Assembly: GCA_016927115.1 (NCBI GenBank)
Contig: JAFGNH010000050.1
Coordinates: 1 to 47,631, forward strand
Source: Anaerolineales bacterium
GTDB lineage: Bacteria; Chloroflexota; Anaerolineae; Anaerolineales; E44-bin32
Reading direction: 5' to 3'
DNA length: 47,631 bases
Part shown: piece after piece, positions 1 through 7,498 of the stretch
How positions within the stretch are numbered: position 1 is the stretch's first letter
How the letters are laid out: each line of letters starts with the position of its first letter
Notes under the pieces: generated by a model
Told to the model about the DNA's origin: nothing
The model's input: the letters and a program-made list of their open reading frames with translations, nothing else
The model's database searches: none
Translations under genes and position numbers: made by a program

Positions 1-516
1 CCGCTGGAGACCGCCCTTCTGATCATTCCTCCGCCTGAGGTTCAGATTTTTGCCACCCCTCTGATGGAGAAGTATGCTCCCGACAGGCTGCTGGCAGGCC
101 CGGCTCATATAACCCTTTTCTATCCTTTCTTTTCTTTCTCCGAGATAGACCACGCAGTGCTGGAGCTGCAGAAGGTTTGTGCTCAGTGTGCTCCTCTGTC
201 GATCACACTCGACCATTACGAGCGCTTTCCATCCATATGCTACATGGCTCCGGCAGATCCTGAACCAATTCTGGAACTATTCCGGCGCATTCAATTCGCT
301 TTTCCGAATATCCTTCCGTTTGGCGGGAAATTCGGCTCGGAGCTCACCCCTCATCTCACCCTGGCTGAGTGCGAAAACCTTGATAAAGTTGTACTCCCCC
401 CTGCGCCTTCCTTCAGTTTTGCCATTGATCGTATTTTTCTATATTACGGGTACCCGGTCCGGTCTGCCTGGGTGCCTTATCAAAGTATTCCCCTTCTCGG
501 CCAATCCTCAGAATAA
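1..516 (+). CDS. 2'-5' RNA ligase / 2H phosphoesterase family protein, 5' end cut by the window
   Basis: The frame is open from base 1, and the residues before the first ATG (base 64) read like the start of this fold (TALLIIPPPEVQ...), so the true start probably lies upstream. Two His-x-Thr motifs are visible, HITLFYPF and PHLTLAE, about 80 residues apart. They are the hallmark of the 2H phosphoesterase superfamily (LigT/ThpR, cyclic phosphodiesterases), which act on 2'-5' or cyclic phosphate linkages in RNA or nucleotides. The substrate cannot be told from sequence. About 171 residues are visible, close to the family's usual 170-190. It stands alone, with rdgB convergent downstream. Confidence 0.75.
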   Translation, partial: PLETALLIIPPPEVQIFATPLMEKYAPDRLLAGPAHITLFYPFFSFSEIDHAVLELQKVCAQCAPLSITLDHYERFPSICYMAPADPEPILELFRRIQFAFPNILPFGGKFGSELTPHLTLAECENLDKVVLPPAPSFSFAIDRIFLYYGYPVRSAWVPYQSIPLLGQSSE

Positions 517-660
517 TTTTCCCACCCCTTGAGGAGGCGAAATAACCTGCCAGGCCGGCATCATTCCCGCAGCGGCCCATTCTCCCTGCTTCAGCGTTCA
601 GATTGCTGGAAAATCACTATTCGCCCTGCTCCTCCCCCTGAAATCTGCTGACCATCAGAA

Positions 661-1293
661 TCAGAGCTGCGATTCCGGGCCGAATTTTTCCACCAGGAGC
701 GGCAGTATTGCTTTTACCGCCCGAGCGCGATGACTGCGTAGATTTTTCTGCTGCATGGTAAGCTCAGCCATGGTCTTACCGGAATCCGCTACCAGAAATA
801 TTGGATCATACCCGAATCCCATGGTGCCGCGATTTTCGGGCACAATTTCTCCTTCACAGAAGCCATACTTAACCGCCAGAAAACCGTCCGGATGAGCCAA
901 TGCAACACAGGCGACAAAACGCGCCAGCCACGGCCGGGGGTAAGGGGCAAGTTTTTTTAGCAGGAACTCGCGCCGTTGTGCATCCGTCCTGTTAAGCCCG
1001 GCATACCGTGCTGAGAACAGGCCGGGGGCTCCTTCCAGGGCCAGAACCTCCAATCCGGAGTCATCGGCCAGCACCCAGCAGCCGGAAGCAGCAGCCCATG
1101 CCTGTGCCTTGCGGGTTGCGTTTGCGGCGTAAGATTCGCCCGTCTCTTCCACTTCGATATGCAGCTGCAGATGCGCTGGTTCCACCAGGTCCCACCATTG
1201 TTCACCGAGAAGATCCTTCATTTCTGATAGCTTACCTGGATTGGTTGTTGCCAGCAGCAGTTTTGGCCGGAAGTTATTTTTGACTACTCGCAC
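661..1293 (-). CDS. rdgB: XTP/dITP diphosphatase (non-canonical purine NTP pyrophosphatase)
   Basis: House-cleaning enzyme that hydrolyses ITP, dITP and XTP to monophosphates, keeping deaminated purines out of DNA and RNA. The HAM1/RdgB signatures are all present: LLLATTNPGKLSEM near the N-terminus, the catalytic block ADDSGLEVLAL, GLFSARYAG, and FGYDPIFLV with its nucleobase-binding residues. I chose a GTG start at 1293 because GGGAG lies 9 bases before it. An in-frame ATG at 1311 adds six residues but has no ribosome-binding site. At about 210 residues the length is typical. The gene is divergent from the DUF177/sigma pair, and a -10-like box lies about 80 bases upstream. Confidence 0.93.
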   Translation of the reverse strand: MRVVKNNFRPKLLLATTNPGKLSEMKDLLGEQWWDLVEPAHLQLHIEVEETGESYAANATRKAQAWAAASGCWVLADDSGLEVLALEGAPGLFSARYAGLNRTDAQRREFLLKKLAPYPRPWLARFVACVALAHPDGFLAVKYGFCEGEIVPENRGTMGFGYDPIFLVADSGKTMAELTMQQKNLRSHRARAVKAILPLLVEKFGPESQL

Positions 1294-1333
1294 AGTACCG
1301 ATCTCCCACATATTGGCATATGTTTATCTATCA

Positions 1334-1349
1334 CCCCCACATATGGGGG
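1334..1349. other. Small hairpin in the rdgB leader
   Basis: CCCCCA and TGGGGG flank a four-base loop, between the presumed rdgB transcription start and its start codon. It could shape translation or mRNA stability of rdgB. It is too short and lacks a proper T-tract for a convincing terminator. Confidence 0.35.
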
Positions 1350-1379
1350 CTCTTTCTCGCTTGCGGTATTGTTATGTAA

Positions 1380-1385
1380 ATTATA
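1380..1385 (-). promoter_or_regulatory. Candidate -10 box for rdgB
   Basis: TATAAT on the minus strand, about 90 bases before the rdgB start. No good -35 is found at 17 bases (ATCAAG). It lies back to back with the stronger plus-strand promoter at 1397-1425, so the two divergent units share a short control region. Confidence 0.4.
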
Positions 1386-1396
1386 CATGTGATTTC

Positions 1397-1425
1397 TTGA
1401 CCCTTGATTCAAATTATGTTATAAT
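1397..1425 (+). promoter_or_regulatory. Sigma-70 type promoter of the DUF177-sigma factor pair
   Basis: TTGACC (1397-1402), a 17-base spacer and a perfect TATAAT (1420-1425). The predicted transcription start near 1432 gives a leader of about 57 bases before the TTG start at 1489. Confidence 0.8.
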
Positions 1426-1488
1426 CTTACCGGTTTTAACAAAAACGCTTTGTAAAACCCGTTAATTCGTTCGGTTTCAGGTGGTCTA

Positions 1489-2001
1489 TTGAGCCAAAAG
1501 AGCCGCACTCAGCTTATTTTTAATGTTGGTTTCCTTCTACACCAGTCCAGGGGATTTTCACGCCGCTACGACTTCAACTTCCCATCCGTCCAGCTCGCAG
1601 ACGACCTGACTCTGCTCCACCTTGATGGGAATCTAACTCTCACCCGCTCAGGTGACGGCCTGCTCGCACAGGGCTCTTTCAGCAGTGAGGTGAATCTTGA
1701 GTGTACACGCTGCCTGGAAACATTCCTGCAGCCGTTGGAAATCGAGTTCAGTGAATTGCTGGTTTTCCCAGCCAAAGAAGCAGAGGATCCGGTGCTGGCC
1801 ATTCCCGAAAGCGGCCAGCTCGATCTGAATCCGCTGCTGCGGGAAAATTTCCTGTTGATGATTCCCTTGCAACCGCACTGCTCAGAAGATTGTAAAGGAT
1901 TATGCCCGATTTGTGGGAACAATCTCAACGAAAATGCCTGTTATCACGATTCAGAGGATATCGACCCAAGATTGGAAGTCCTTAAAAATCTCTTGGACTG
2001 A
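1489..2001 (+). CDS. DUF177 (YceD-type) metal-binding protein
   Basis: 170 residues read from a TTG start; no in-frame ATG fits the conserved N-terminus. The C-terminal half carries the DUF177 cysteine pattern: CTRCLETF near residue 67, then CSEDCKGLCPICG near residue 131, which suggests zinc binding. DUF177/YceD proteins are linked to 23S rRNA and ribosome assembly and normally sit directly before rpmF (ribosomal protein L32). Here the next gene, 54 bases on, is the sigma factor, and I find no rpmF in between. The pair is probably co-transcribed from the promoter at 1397-1425. Confidence 0.82.
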   Translation: MSQKSRTQLIFNVGFLLHQSRGFSRRYDFNFPSVQLADDLTLLHLDGNLTLTRSGDGLLAQGSFSSEVNLECTRCLETFLQPLEIEFSELLVFPAKEAEDPVLAIPESGQLDLNPLLRENFLLMIPLQPHCSEDCKGLCPICGNNLNENACYHDSEDIDPRLEVLKNLLD

Positions 2002-2055
2002 TTTGTCTATCCTGATAGCATGCGGCACTCCAATCCGAAGCACAGGAGGGTTTGG

Positions 2056-3231
2056 ATGAATTCTACAGAAGATCGGCTCCAGAAACGTGAGGCGTTTGTT
2101 GCCCTGAAAGAAAAAGGGGAATACCAGGGTTTTTTGCTGATAGATGACATCTTTGCCGTTTTCCCTGATGTGGAGGATGCTGAAGAAAGACTCGACCGTC
2201 TTTTTCAACATTTCCGCGAATCCGGAATAGAAATTTTTGAAGATGTCAGCCAGATTCCCGATCATCTTCTACAAGACCTTCTGCTTGATGAACCCTCTGA
2301 GTTTGATCTCAGTGAAATTTCTTGCGATGATACTGTCGGCCTGTATTTGAAAGAAATGGCCCGGGTTCCCCTGCTGAACACTCATGAAGAAGTCTCCCTG
2401 GCCAAACGTATCGAATGCGGTAAAAAAGCTGAACATACCATTGCACGCTGTAATGGAGATCTCTCCGCCGAAGAGAAAGATGCCTTCTTTGCTTCAATCG
2501 AAGATGCCCGCAGTGCACGGGAACACCTGATCAAGGCCAATACCCGCCTGGTGGTCAGCATAGCAAAAAAATACATGGGACGCGGCGTCCCATTCCTCGA
2601 TCTGATCCAGGAGGGAAACCTCGGATTGATGAAAGCAGTGGAAAAATTTGATTACCACCGGGGATACCGCTTCAGCACTTATGCCACCTGGTGGATCCGT
2701 CAGACAATCACCCGCGCTATTGCCGATCAGGGACGAACCATCCGTGTCCCGGTACACATGTCCGACCGAATCCGCCGCCTCTACAAGGTTGCCCGCGATC
2801 TCGAGCAGGAAATCGGCCGCAAACCAACACCCGAAGAAATCGCCAGTATTCTGGACGAAGACCCCCGCAAGGTACAGTGGATGATGCGGGTCTCCTGGCG
2901 TCCACTTTCCCTGGAAAGTCCAGTCGGTGAGGATGAAGACTCAGAACTCGGCGCCTTTGTCGAGGATGACAACACACCTACCCCCACCCAATCTACGTAT
3001 CAGAACCTTCTGCGCGGGAAAATAGACGATGTGCTGGCAACACTCAGCCCGCGCGAAGCCAGAATCCTTAGGCTGCGCTTCGGCCTGCACAATGGACGCC
3101 CTTACACGCTCGAAGAAGTCGGGCAGAAATTCGGACTGACCCGGGAACGTATCCGCCAGATCGAAGGCAAGGCCCTGCGACGACTGCGCCATCCAAGACG
3201 ATCCCGCCAGCTGCGGGATTATCTCAGCTGA
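2056..3231 (+). CDS. RNA polymerase sigma factor, RpoD/SigA type
   Basis: 391 residues. A short region 1.1-like segment (about residues 10-75) is followed by region 1.2 (DTVGLYLKEMARVPLL), region 2 with the core-binding GNLGLMKAVEKFDY and the -10 reading helix FSTYATWWIRQTITRA, region 3, and region 4 with a helix-turn-helix ending LTRERIRQIEGKALRRLRHP. This is the layout of a primary or group 2 sigma-70, consistent with the TTGACA/TATAAT promoters across the window. The start at 2056 has AGGAGG six bases upstream; an ATG at 2020 would add twelve unmatched residues. Whether it is the housekeeping factor or one of several paralogues cannot be told here. A strong terminator follows. Confidence 0.93.
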   Translation: MNSTEDRLQKREAFVALKEKGEYQGFLLIDDIFAVFPDVEDAEERLDRLFQHFRESGIEIFEDVSQIPDHLLQDLLLDEPSEFDLSEISCDDTVGLYLKEMARVPLLNTHEEVSLAKRIECGKKAEHTIARCNGDLSAEEKDAFFASIEDARSAREHLIKANTRLVVSIAKKYMGRGVPFLDLIQEGNLGLMKAVEKFDYHRGYRFSTYATWWIRQTITRAIADQGRTIRVPVHMSDRIRRLYKVARDLEQEIGRKPTPEEIASILDEDPRKVQWMMRVSWRPLSLESPVGEDEDSELGAFVEDDNTPTPTQSTYQNLLRGKIDDVLATLSPREARILRLRFGLHNGRPYTLEEVGQKFGLTRERIRQIEGKALRRLRHPRRSRQLRDYLS

Positions 3232-3291
3232 AATCGGTATCAAACCCGCTGCCTCAAAGCCGCATCAGGCCCAGGACGGATCCCTGAAAAG

Positions 3292-3327
3292 AAGAAGCTG
3301 TCCCGACATTCACGGGACAGCTTCTTT
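3292..3327. terminator. Bidirectional intrinsic terminator
   Basis: Perfect 14-bp stem (arms 3292-3305 and 3313-3326) with a 7-base loop and T-rich tails on both strands. It ends the sigma-factor transcript and the convergent pncC/DUF6504 transcript. Confidence 0.9.
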
Positions 3328-3331
3328 ATCT

Positions 3332-3589
3332 CTAAACGGTATCCCGCCTGTTCCCGGGTGGTAAAAAATCACGCATACTTCTGTAAAGCTGCCAACCCTC
3401 GCTTGTGTGATACCCGATCTCAAAAACCACATTTTCTTGTGTAGAAACCAGATAATACCGAACTCCTTCGACAAGGCGTGTCCGGCCAATGGATTGGATC
3501 CGATGCAGCGTTCCACACCACTCAAAAGCAACGGGCCTGAGTTCACCATCATCCTGAAAAACTGCTTCCACCAGGATCGGCTCAGCCAT
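3332..3589 (-). CDS. DUF6504-like small protein
   Basis: About 85 residues, beginning MAEPILVEAVFQ and containing RPVAFEWCGTLHRI and RYYLVSTQENVVFEIGY. The run of short strands with Trp and aromatic residues resembles the small DUF6504 proteins (a compact beta-rich domain reading 'EPI.V...G.P..F.W.G..Y.V'). That family link is from memory of the pattern, not a search. The start at 3589 overlaps the end of pncC by 8 bases, so the two are translationally coupled; an ATG at 3601 is also possible. No function is established. Confidence 0.7.
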   Translation of the reverse strand: MAEPILVEAVFQDDGELRPVAFEWCGTLHRIQSIGRTRLVEGVRYYLVSTQENVVFEIGYHTSEGWQLYRSMRDFLPPGNRRDTV

Positions 3590-4073
3590 CACAAGACTCA
3601 TCTTCCCCAACAACCACCCGGACAGCGAGCTCCAGCGCAGCCTGCACCGACTGCATCCTGATCTCATTCCTGTTCCCACTGCCTGAATGCAGAACAGCAT
3701 ATTCACTGATCGGTGTAAACAGGCCTATCCAGGTTGTGCCTACCGGCTTGGCTTCTGTACCGCCATCGGGGCCAGCAACACCGGTGATGGCAATACCAAC
3801 GTCGACACCGAACTGCTTCAGGCCGCGCGCCATAGCCAGCGCCGTCTCTTTGCTGACCGCCCCCGTTTCAACCAGCACGGACTCCGGCACACCAAGCAGG
3901 TCCTGGCGCATTTGATTGGAATAAGCAATCACCCCGCCCTGGAAATATTTAGAACAGCCGGGAACCGAGGTCAGCCAGGCTCCCAGCAGACCCCCTGTGC
4001 ACGATTCCGCCACTGCCAGGGTCCATCCTTTTTCCATCAAAGCCAAACCCAGCTTTCGTTCCAGCGAAGCCAT
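3582..4073 (-). CDS. pncC: CinA C-terminal domain protein (nicotinamide-nucleotide amidohydrolase)
   Basis: 163 residues, the length of a free-standing CinA C-terminal domain. It hydrolyses nicotinamide mononucleotide to nicotinate mononucleotide and ammonia, recycling pyridine nucleotides. Signatures are AVAESCTGGLLGAWLTSVPG with the catalytic Ser/Thr region, FQGGVIAYSN, and AITGVAGPDGGTEAKPVGT. The N-terminal MoaB-like half of full CinA is absent. The start at 4073 has GGAGG close upstream. It is the first gene of a two-gene unit with the DUF6504-like protein and is divergent from xseA. Confidence 0.92.
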   Translation of the reverse strand: MASLERKLGLALMEKGWTLAVAESCTGGLLGAWLTSVPGCSKYFQGGVIAYSNQMRQDLLGVPESVLVETGAVSKETALAMARGLKQFGVDVGIAITGVAGPDGGTEAKPVGTTWIGLFTPISEYAVLHSGSGNRNEIRMQSVQAALELAVRVVVGEDESCDG

Positions 4074-4185
4074 GCTCCCTCCTGTTTAACACGCTTCCAG
4101 CAAAATACTACAGCAGAAATCCACACCCGTAAAGCGCAAAAGAACGGTCAAATCCTTCAAATTTCTGTCGGCTATGGCGAGAGAG

Positions 4186-4214
4186 TTGACAACCCCTGTG
4201 CATGCGGGTATGCT
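4186..4214 (+). promoter_or_regulatory. Promoter of xseA, predicted to give a leaderless mRNA
   Basis: Perfect TTGACA (4186-4191), 17-base spacer, TATGCT (4209-4214). The predicted transcription start, about 8 bases after the -10, is the A of the ATG at 4222. No ribosome-binding site precedes that ATG. Confidence 0.75.
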
Positions 4215-4221
4215 ACGCGAT

Positions 4222-5448
4222 ATGGAACAATCAACACTGTTCAATCTCGAAAACATGGTCTGGTCCGTACAGGAACTCAACCAATATCTGCGGCAGAAGC
4301 TTGAAACCGATTACCGTCTGCAGGACCTGTGGGTGACCGGAGAAATATCCAATCTTTCACGCCCTGCCTCAGGCCACCTGTACTTCAGCTTGAAGGATGA
4401 GGAAGCCACTATCCGCTGTGTAATGTGGCGTTTTCTTGCTTCCAGACAGCTGCAGCTGCCAGAGAACGGTGACTCCGTAGAAGTGCATGGTTATATCAGC
4501 CTGTACGAATCGGGGGGCACACTCCAGATCTATGCCGATAACATCCGGCCGGTGGGTGAAGGCGCTCTCTTCCAGGCATTCATCCAGCTGAAAACCCTGT
4601 TGGAATCAGAAGGACTGTTTGACGCCGAGCGCAAACGCACCCTGCCAGAGTGGCCTCACCGCATCGGTATTGTCACCTCTCCCTCAGCCGCTGCACTGCA
4701 AGACGTCCTGAATGTGCTGCGCAGGCGATACCCCATGGCAGAAGTTATCCTTTCCCCTACAACGGTACAGGGCGAACAGGCACCCGATGAAATTGTGTTG
4801 GCTCTTGAACGGGTCAACCAGGTCTCCAACCCGGACGTAATCTTGATCGTTCGCGGAGGAGGATCCGTGGAAGACCTCTGGTGCTTCAACGATGAACGTG
4901 TCATTCGAGCAGTGGCAGCCAGCGAAGCCCCCACTGTAAGCGGTATCGGGCATGAAAATGACCTCATCCTCATCGACTTTGCCGCTGACAAACGAGCGCC
5001 CACTCCTTCCGCCGCCGCCGAGGTTGCCACTCCGGATCGCGCCGACCTGATTGTTGATCTGCGTGAAACTCGCCTGCGCCTGGAATCCGCCTATTCCACC
5101 TTCCTGAGAACCAAGCACCTGTCCATCACCCAGGTCCAGTCTGCGCTTCAGTTTAATTCACCCCGCAACCAGGTAACCGGTGCTGTTCAAAAAGTGGACA
5201 GCTTGCTTCAGCGGGGATTAGCCTCGCTGCAATACAGGCTCCAATTGGAAAAGTCAAAAGTAGAAGGAAAAGAACAAACCCTGCGGGCCGTCGGCCCTCC
5301 CTCAGTGCTCGAGCGCGGCTATGCCATTGTAGCCGCCGAATCCGACGGCACCATTATCCGCTCCGTGGGACAGGTTTCGGACGGGGACAGGCTGCAAGTA
5401 CAGGTTGCCGATGGCCAGTTCCCATCCACAGTTTCGCAAAAGGATTAA
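4222..5448 (+). CDS. xseA: Exodeoxyribonuclease VII large subunit
   Basis: 408 residues. Catalytic subunit of exonuclease VII, which degrades single-stranded DNA in both directions in DNA repair. The N-terminal OB-fold shows WVTGEISNLSRPASGHLYFSLKD. The catalytic domain carries RIGIVTSPSAAALQD, the metal-binding region VRGGGSVEDLWCFND, and VSGIGHENDLILIDFAADKRAPTPSAAAE. A coiled-coil C-terminal half follows, ending with the usual VLERGYAIV. The ATG at 4222 coincides with the predicted transcription start; the upstream ATG at 4174 lies before the promoter. xseB follows after 48 bases. Confidence 0.95.
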   Translation: MEQSTLFNLENMVWSVQELNQYLRQKLETDYRLQDLWVTGEISNLSRPASGHLYFSLKDEEATIRCVMWRFLASRQLQLPENGDSVEVHGYISLYESGGTLQIYADNIRPVGEGALFQAFIQLKTLLESEGLFDAERKRTLPEWPHRIGIVTSPSAAALQDVLNVLRRRYPMAEVILSPTTVQGEQAPDEIVLALERVNQVSNPDVILIVRGGGSVEDLWCFNDERVIRAVAASEAPTVSGIGHENDLILIDFAADKRAPTPSAAAEVATPDRADLIVDLRETRLRLESAYSTFLRTKHLSITQVQSALQFNSPRNQVTGAVQKVDSLLQRGLASLQYRLQLEKSKVEGKEQTLRAVGPPSVLERGYAIVAAESDGTIIRSVGQVSDGDRLQVQVADGQFPSTVSQKD

Positions 5449-5496
5449 TACTTCGAAGGTTGATAGAAAACACAACCTGCCGTGAAAGGAAAACCT

Positions 5497-5742
5497 ATGC
5501 CAGAGAATGAATCCATCCCTGAATTGTCTTATGAAGATGCTTATGAAATCCTGGAAGCAATGGTACAGCGCCTTGAATCAGGGAATCTGAAATTGGAAGA
5601 TGCACTCGCAGCTTTTGAAAAAGGCCAGGAAGCTGCCAGGCGTTGTGATGAATTGCTTGAACAGGCTGAACTTAAACTGAGCCAGCTCGTACCCACAGAA
5701 AACGGCAGTTTTGAAGAAAAAAGCTGGCAGGCGGATTCTTGA
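5497..5742 (+). CDS. xseB: Exodeoxyribonuclease VII small subunit
   Basis: 81 residues, helical and acidic. It contains the family pattern SYEDAYEILEAMVQRLESG followed by LKLEDALAAFEKG. The small subunit wraps the coiled coil of XseA to form the active exonuclease VII. The start at 5497 has AAAGGA six bases upstream; a GTG at 5482 is less likely. Same operon as xseA; its stop codon overlaps the next start. Confidence 0.93.
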   Translation: MPENESIPELSYEDAYEILEAMVQRLESGNLKLEDALAAFEKGQEAARRCDELLEQAELKLSQLVPTENGSFEEKSWQADS

Positions 5743-6206
5743 CCGTGAATATCCTCTCGATCTTTGATAATCCCACCCTGCTGGCTTCGCTCCTGGCCTG
5801 GGCCCTGGCACAGATCTTCAAAATTCCGATTCACTACCTGCGGGAAAAAGAAATCGACTGGACCCTGCTGCTCCGTGCAGGCGGGATGCCTTCCTCACAC
5901 TCAGCCATTGTGGCGGCAGCCGCGTTTTCCATCGGCCTCCATATCGGATATGATACGCCCCTGTTTTCGATTGCCTTTGTATTCGCCATGATCGTCATCT
6001 ATGATGCTACGGGGATTCGGCGCCAGGCCGGACTGCACGCCCGGGCAATCAATATCATGATCAAGGACCTGGTGGATGGACATCCGCTCCAGAGCAGAGA
6101 TAAATTCATCGAAGTTCTTGGGCATTCTCCCATCGAGGCCACTCTCGGTGTGCTGCTCGGTATTTCAACAGCTGAAATACTTTATCTTATCGAGATACAC
6201 CAGTAG
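5739..6206 (+). CDS. Divergent PAP2 family membrane protein (DUF212)
   Basis: 155 residues, starting at TTG (5739), which overlaps the xseB stop; GTG at 5745 is an alternative. It is largely hydrophobic with about four membrane segments. The signature GGMPSSHSAIVAA is followed by IYDATGIRRQAGLHA, matching DUF212 proteins, which resemble the acid phosphatase/haloperoxidase (PAP2) fold. In that fold the Ser-His pair forms part of a phosphate-binding site, so a lipid-phosphate phosphatase role is possible, but no substrate is known. Co-transcribed with xseAB. Confidence 0.85.
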   Translation: MTVNILSIFDNPTLLASLLAWALAQIFKIPIHYLREKEIDWTLLLRAGGMPSSHSAIVAAAAFSIGLHIGYDTPLFSIAFVFAMIVIYDATGIRRQAGLHARAINIMIKDLVDGHPLQSRDKFIEVLGHSPIEATLGVLLGISTAEILYLIEIHQ

Positions 6207-6411
6207 TACTGCTGTGCAGATGCTTTCCGCAGGTTCTATGACAGCTGTTATGATCCAGGACGACCAAACTACCACCATTCGCTTGGGCGACAGACCCGGA
6301 ACTGGTATAAATGAATAAGGTGCTTTTCCCGGAGCTGCTTTTCACTTCTCCCGGAGAACACTTGCCCGGCAATTAAGTAATCAAATCCAGCAGGAACAGA
6401 GGCAAGCCGAT

Positions 6412-6885
6412 ATGGAGATCAATACAAAGGCACCTGTTATCGTCAGCCAGGAAATTACGGTCCATTCTTCACCTGAACAGGTCTGGAAGATCCTGACAGA
6501 TATCAAGTCCTGGAATACATGGTTCAGATATATTCAAAAGCCCCAGCTTGAAAAGAAAAAGCAGCCGCTGGCAGAGGGTTCGCTGTTCCGCTGGCAGCTT
6601 CGTAGCCTGGCACTGACGTCAACAATCACAGGCTTTTTCCCCCCCCATCGTCTATCATGGCGAAGCAAAGGGTCAGGCACCCGCTCTGTCACTGTGTGGT
6701 CACTTCAGGCTGTTGAATCGGGGACGCTTGTCCGTTGCGAGCAATCCATAGAGGGTTTGATGGTGCTTCTGTTCAAGGCACAAACCCTCACGGCCATGCA
6801 GGATGTAACAGACAGGTGGCTCTTTAGCCTGAAGGAAACCCTGAACCCACTGAAGAGGCCTGTTACAGCCATTACAAAGACCTGA
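6412..6885 (+). CDS. SRPBCC (START-like) family protein
   Basis: 157 residues. The opening ITVHSSPEQVWKILTDIKSWNTW is typical of the polyketide cyclase/SRPBCC helix-grip fold, which holds a hydrophobic ligand in an internal cavity. Next come strands with WRSKGSG and a C-terminal helix with LTAMQDVTDRWLFSLKETL. The ligand and reaction cannot be inferred. AGAGG lies 9 bases before the ATG. It stands between the DUF212 gene (205-base gap without recognisable features) and a HAD gene 49 bases on, and may form a unit with the latter. Confidence 0.8.
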   Translation: MEINTKAPVIVSQEITVHSSPEQVWKILTDIKSWNTWFRYIQKPQLEKKKQPLAEGSLFRWQLRSLALTSTITGFFPPHRLSWRSKGSGTRSVTVWSLQAVESGTLVRCEQSIEGLMVLLFKAQTLTAMQDVTDRWLFSLKETLNPLKRPVTAITKT

Positions 6886-6934
6886 AATCGCAAATAACCC
6901 TTTCTCAGAGCACACCGGAGATATCCCGAAGCAC

Positions 6935-7471
6935 ATGGATCAGATAACCCAACCATCTCCCGCAAAATTGCAGCACTGCCTCCTCTTTGATTGGGGTGAT
7001 ACACTGATGCGCACCTTTCCGGCTTATAATGGCCCCATGGCTGAGTGGCCGCGCATCGAAACACTTCCGTACGCCCACCGCACGCTGCAGGAACTCCATC
7101 CTGAATGGATCCTGGCGCTGGCAACCAACGCAAAGGATTCCTGTGATGAGGATATCCGCACCGCCCTGGGCAGAGCCCGGTTGGCCCATCTCCTTGATCG
7201 GATTTACTGTTATACAAAAGTGGGATTCAAGAAACCTTCACAGGAGTTCTTCAATTACATACTCAAGGACCTTTCGCTGACAGCCAGCGCCATCATCATG
7301 ATCGGGGATAACTACGAGACGGATGTTGTGGGGGCAAACCAGGCTGGAATCCGGGCGGTATGGTTCAACTACCGTTCCAACGCCACTCCAACCACCACTA
7401 TGCTGCGAACCATTCACAGCCTTAAAGATCTTCCGGCTGCATTAAAAAGCTTCGAGGATCCCCTTTCCTGA
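6935..7471 (+). CDS. HAD family hydrolase
   Basis: 178 residues of haloacid-dehalogenase fold. Motif I is LLFDWGDTLMRTFP with nucleophile Asp at about residue 20. Motif II is in LALATNAKDS, motif III a Lys in YTKVGFKKPSQEFF, and motif IV is MIGDNYETDVVGANQAGIRAVWFNY. The small helical cap between motifs I and II suggests a subfamily I phosphatase acting on a small phosphorylated metabolite. The ATG at 6935 has GGAG 14 bases upstream, which is distant. Convergent with the patatin gene, 27 bases apart. Confidence 0.86.
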   Translation: MDQITQPSPAKLQHCLLFDWGDTLMRTFPAYNGPMAEWPRIETLPYAHRTLQELHPEWILALATNAKDSCDEDIRTALGRARLAHLLDRIYCYTKVGFKKPSQEFFNYILKDLSLTASAIIMIGDNYETDVVGANQAGIRAVWFNYRSNATPTTTMLRTIHSLKDLPAALKSFEDPLS

Positions 7472-7498
7472 ACAGGATGGGGCACACAACCAGTTCGA

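Noticed and set aside
3310..3552. Minus-strand frame of 80 codons at the end of the pncC unit
   Set aside because: It overlaps the DUF6504-like gene in another frame and runs into the terminator; its residues match nothing.
3687..4304. Plus-strand frame of 205 codons over pncC
   Set aside because: It lies antisense to the clear CinA-type gene and reads into xseA in another frame; no protein features.
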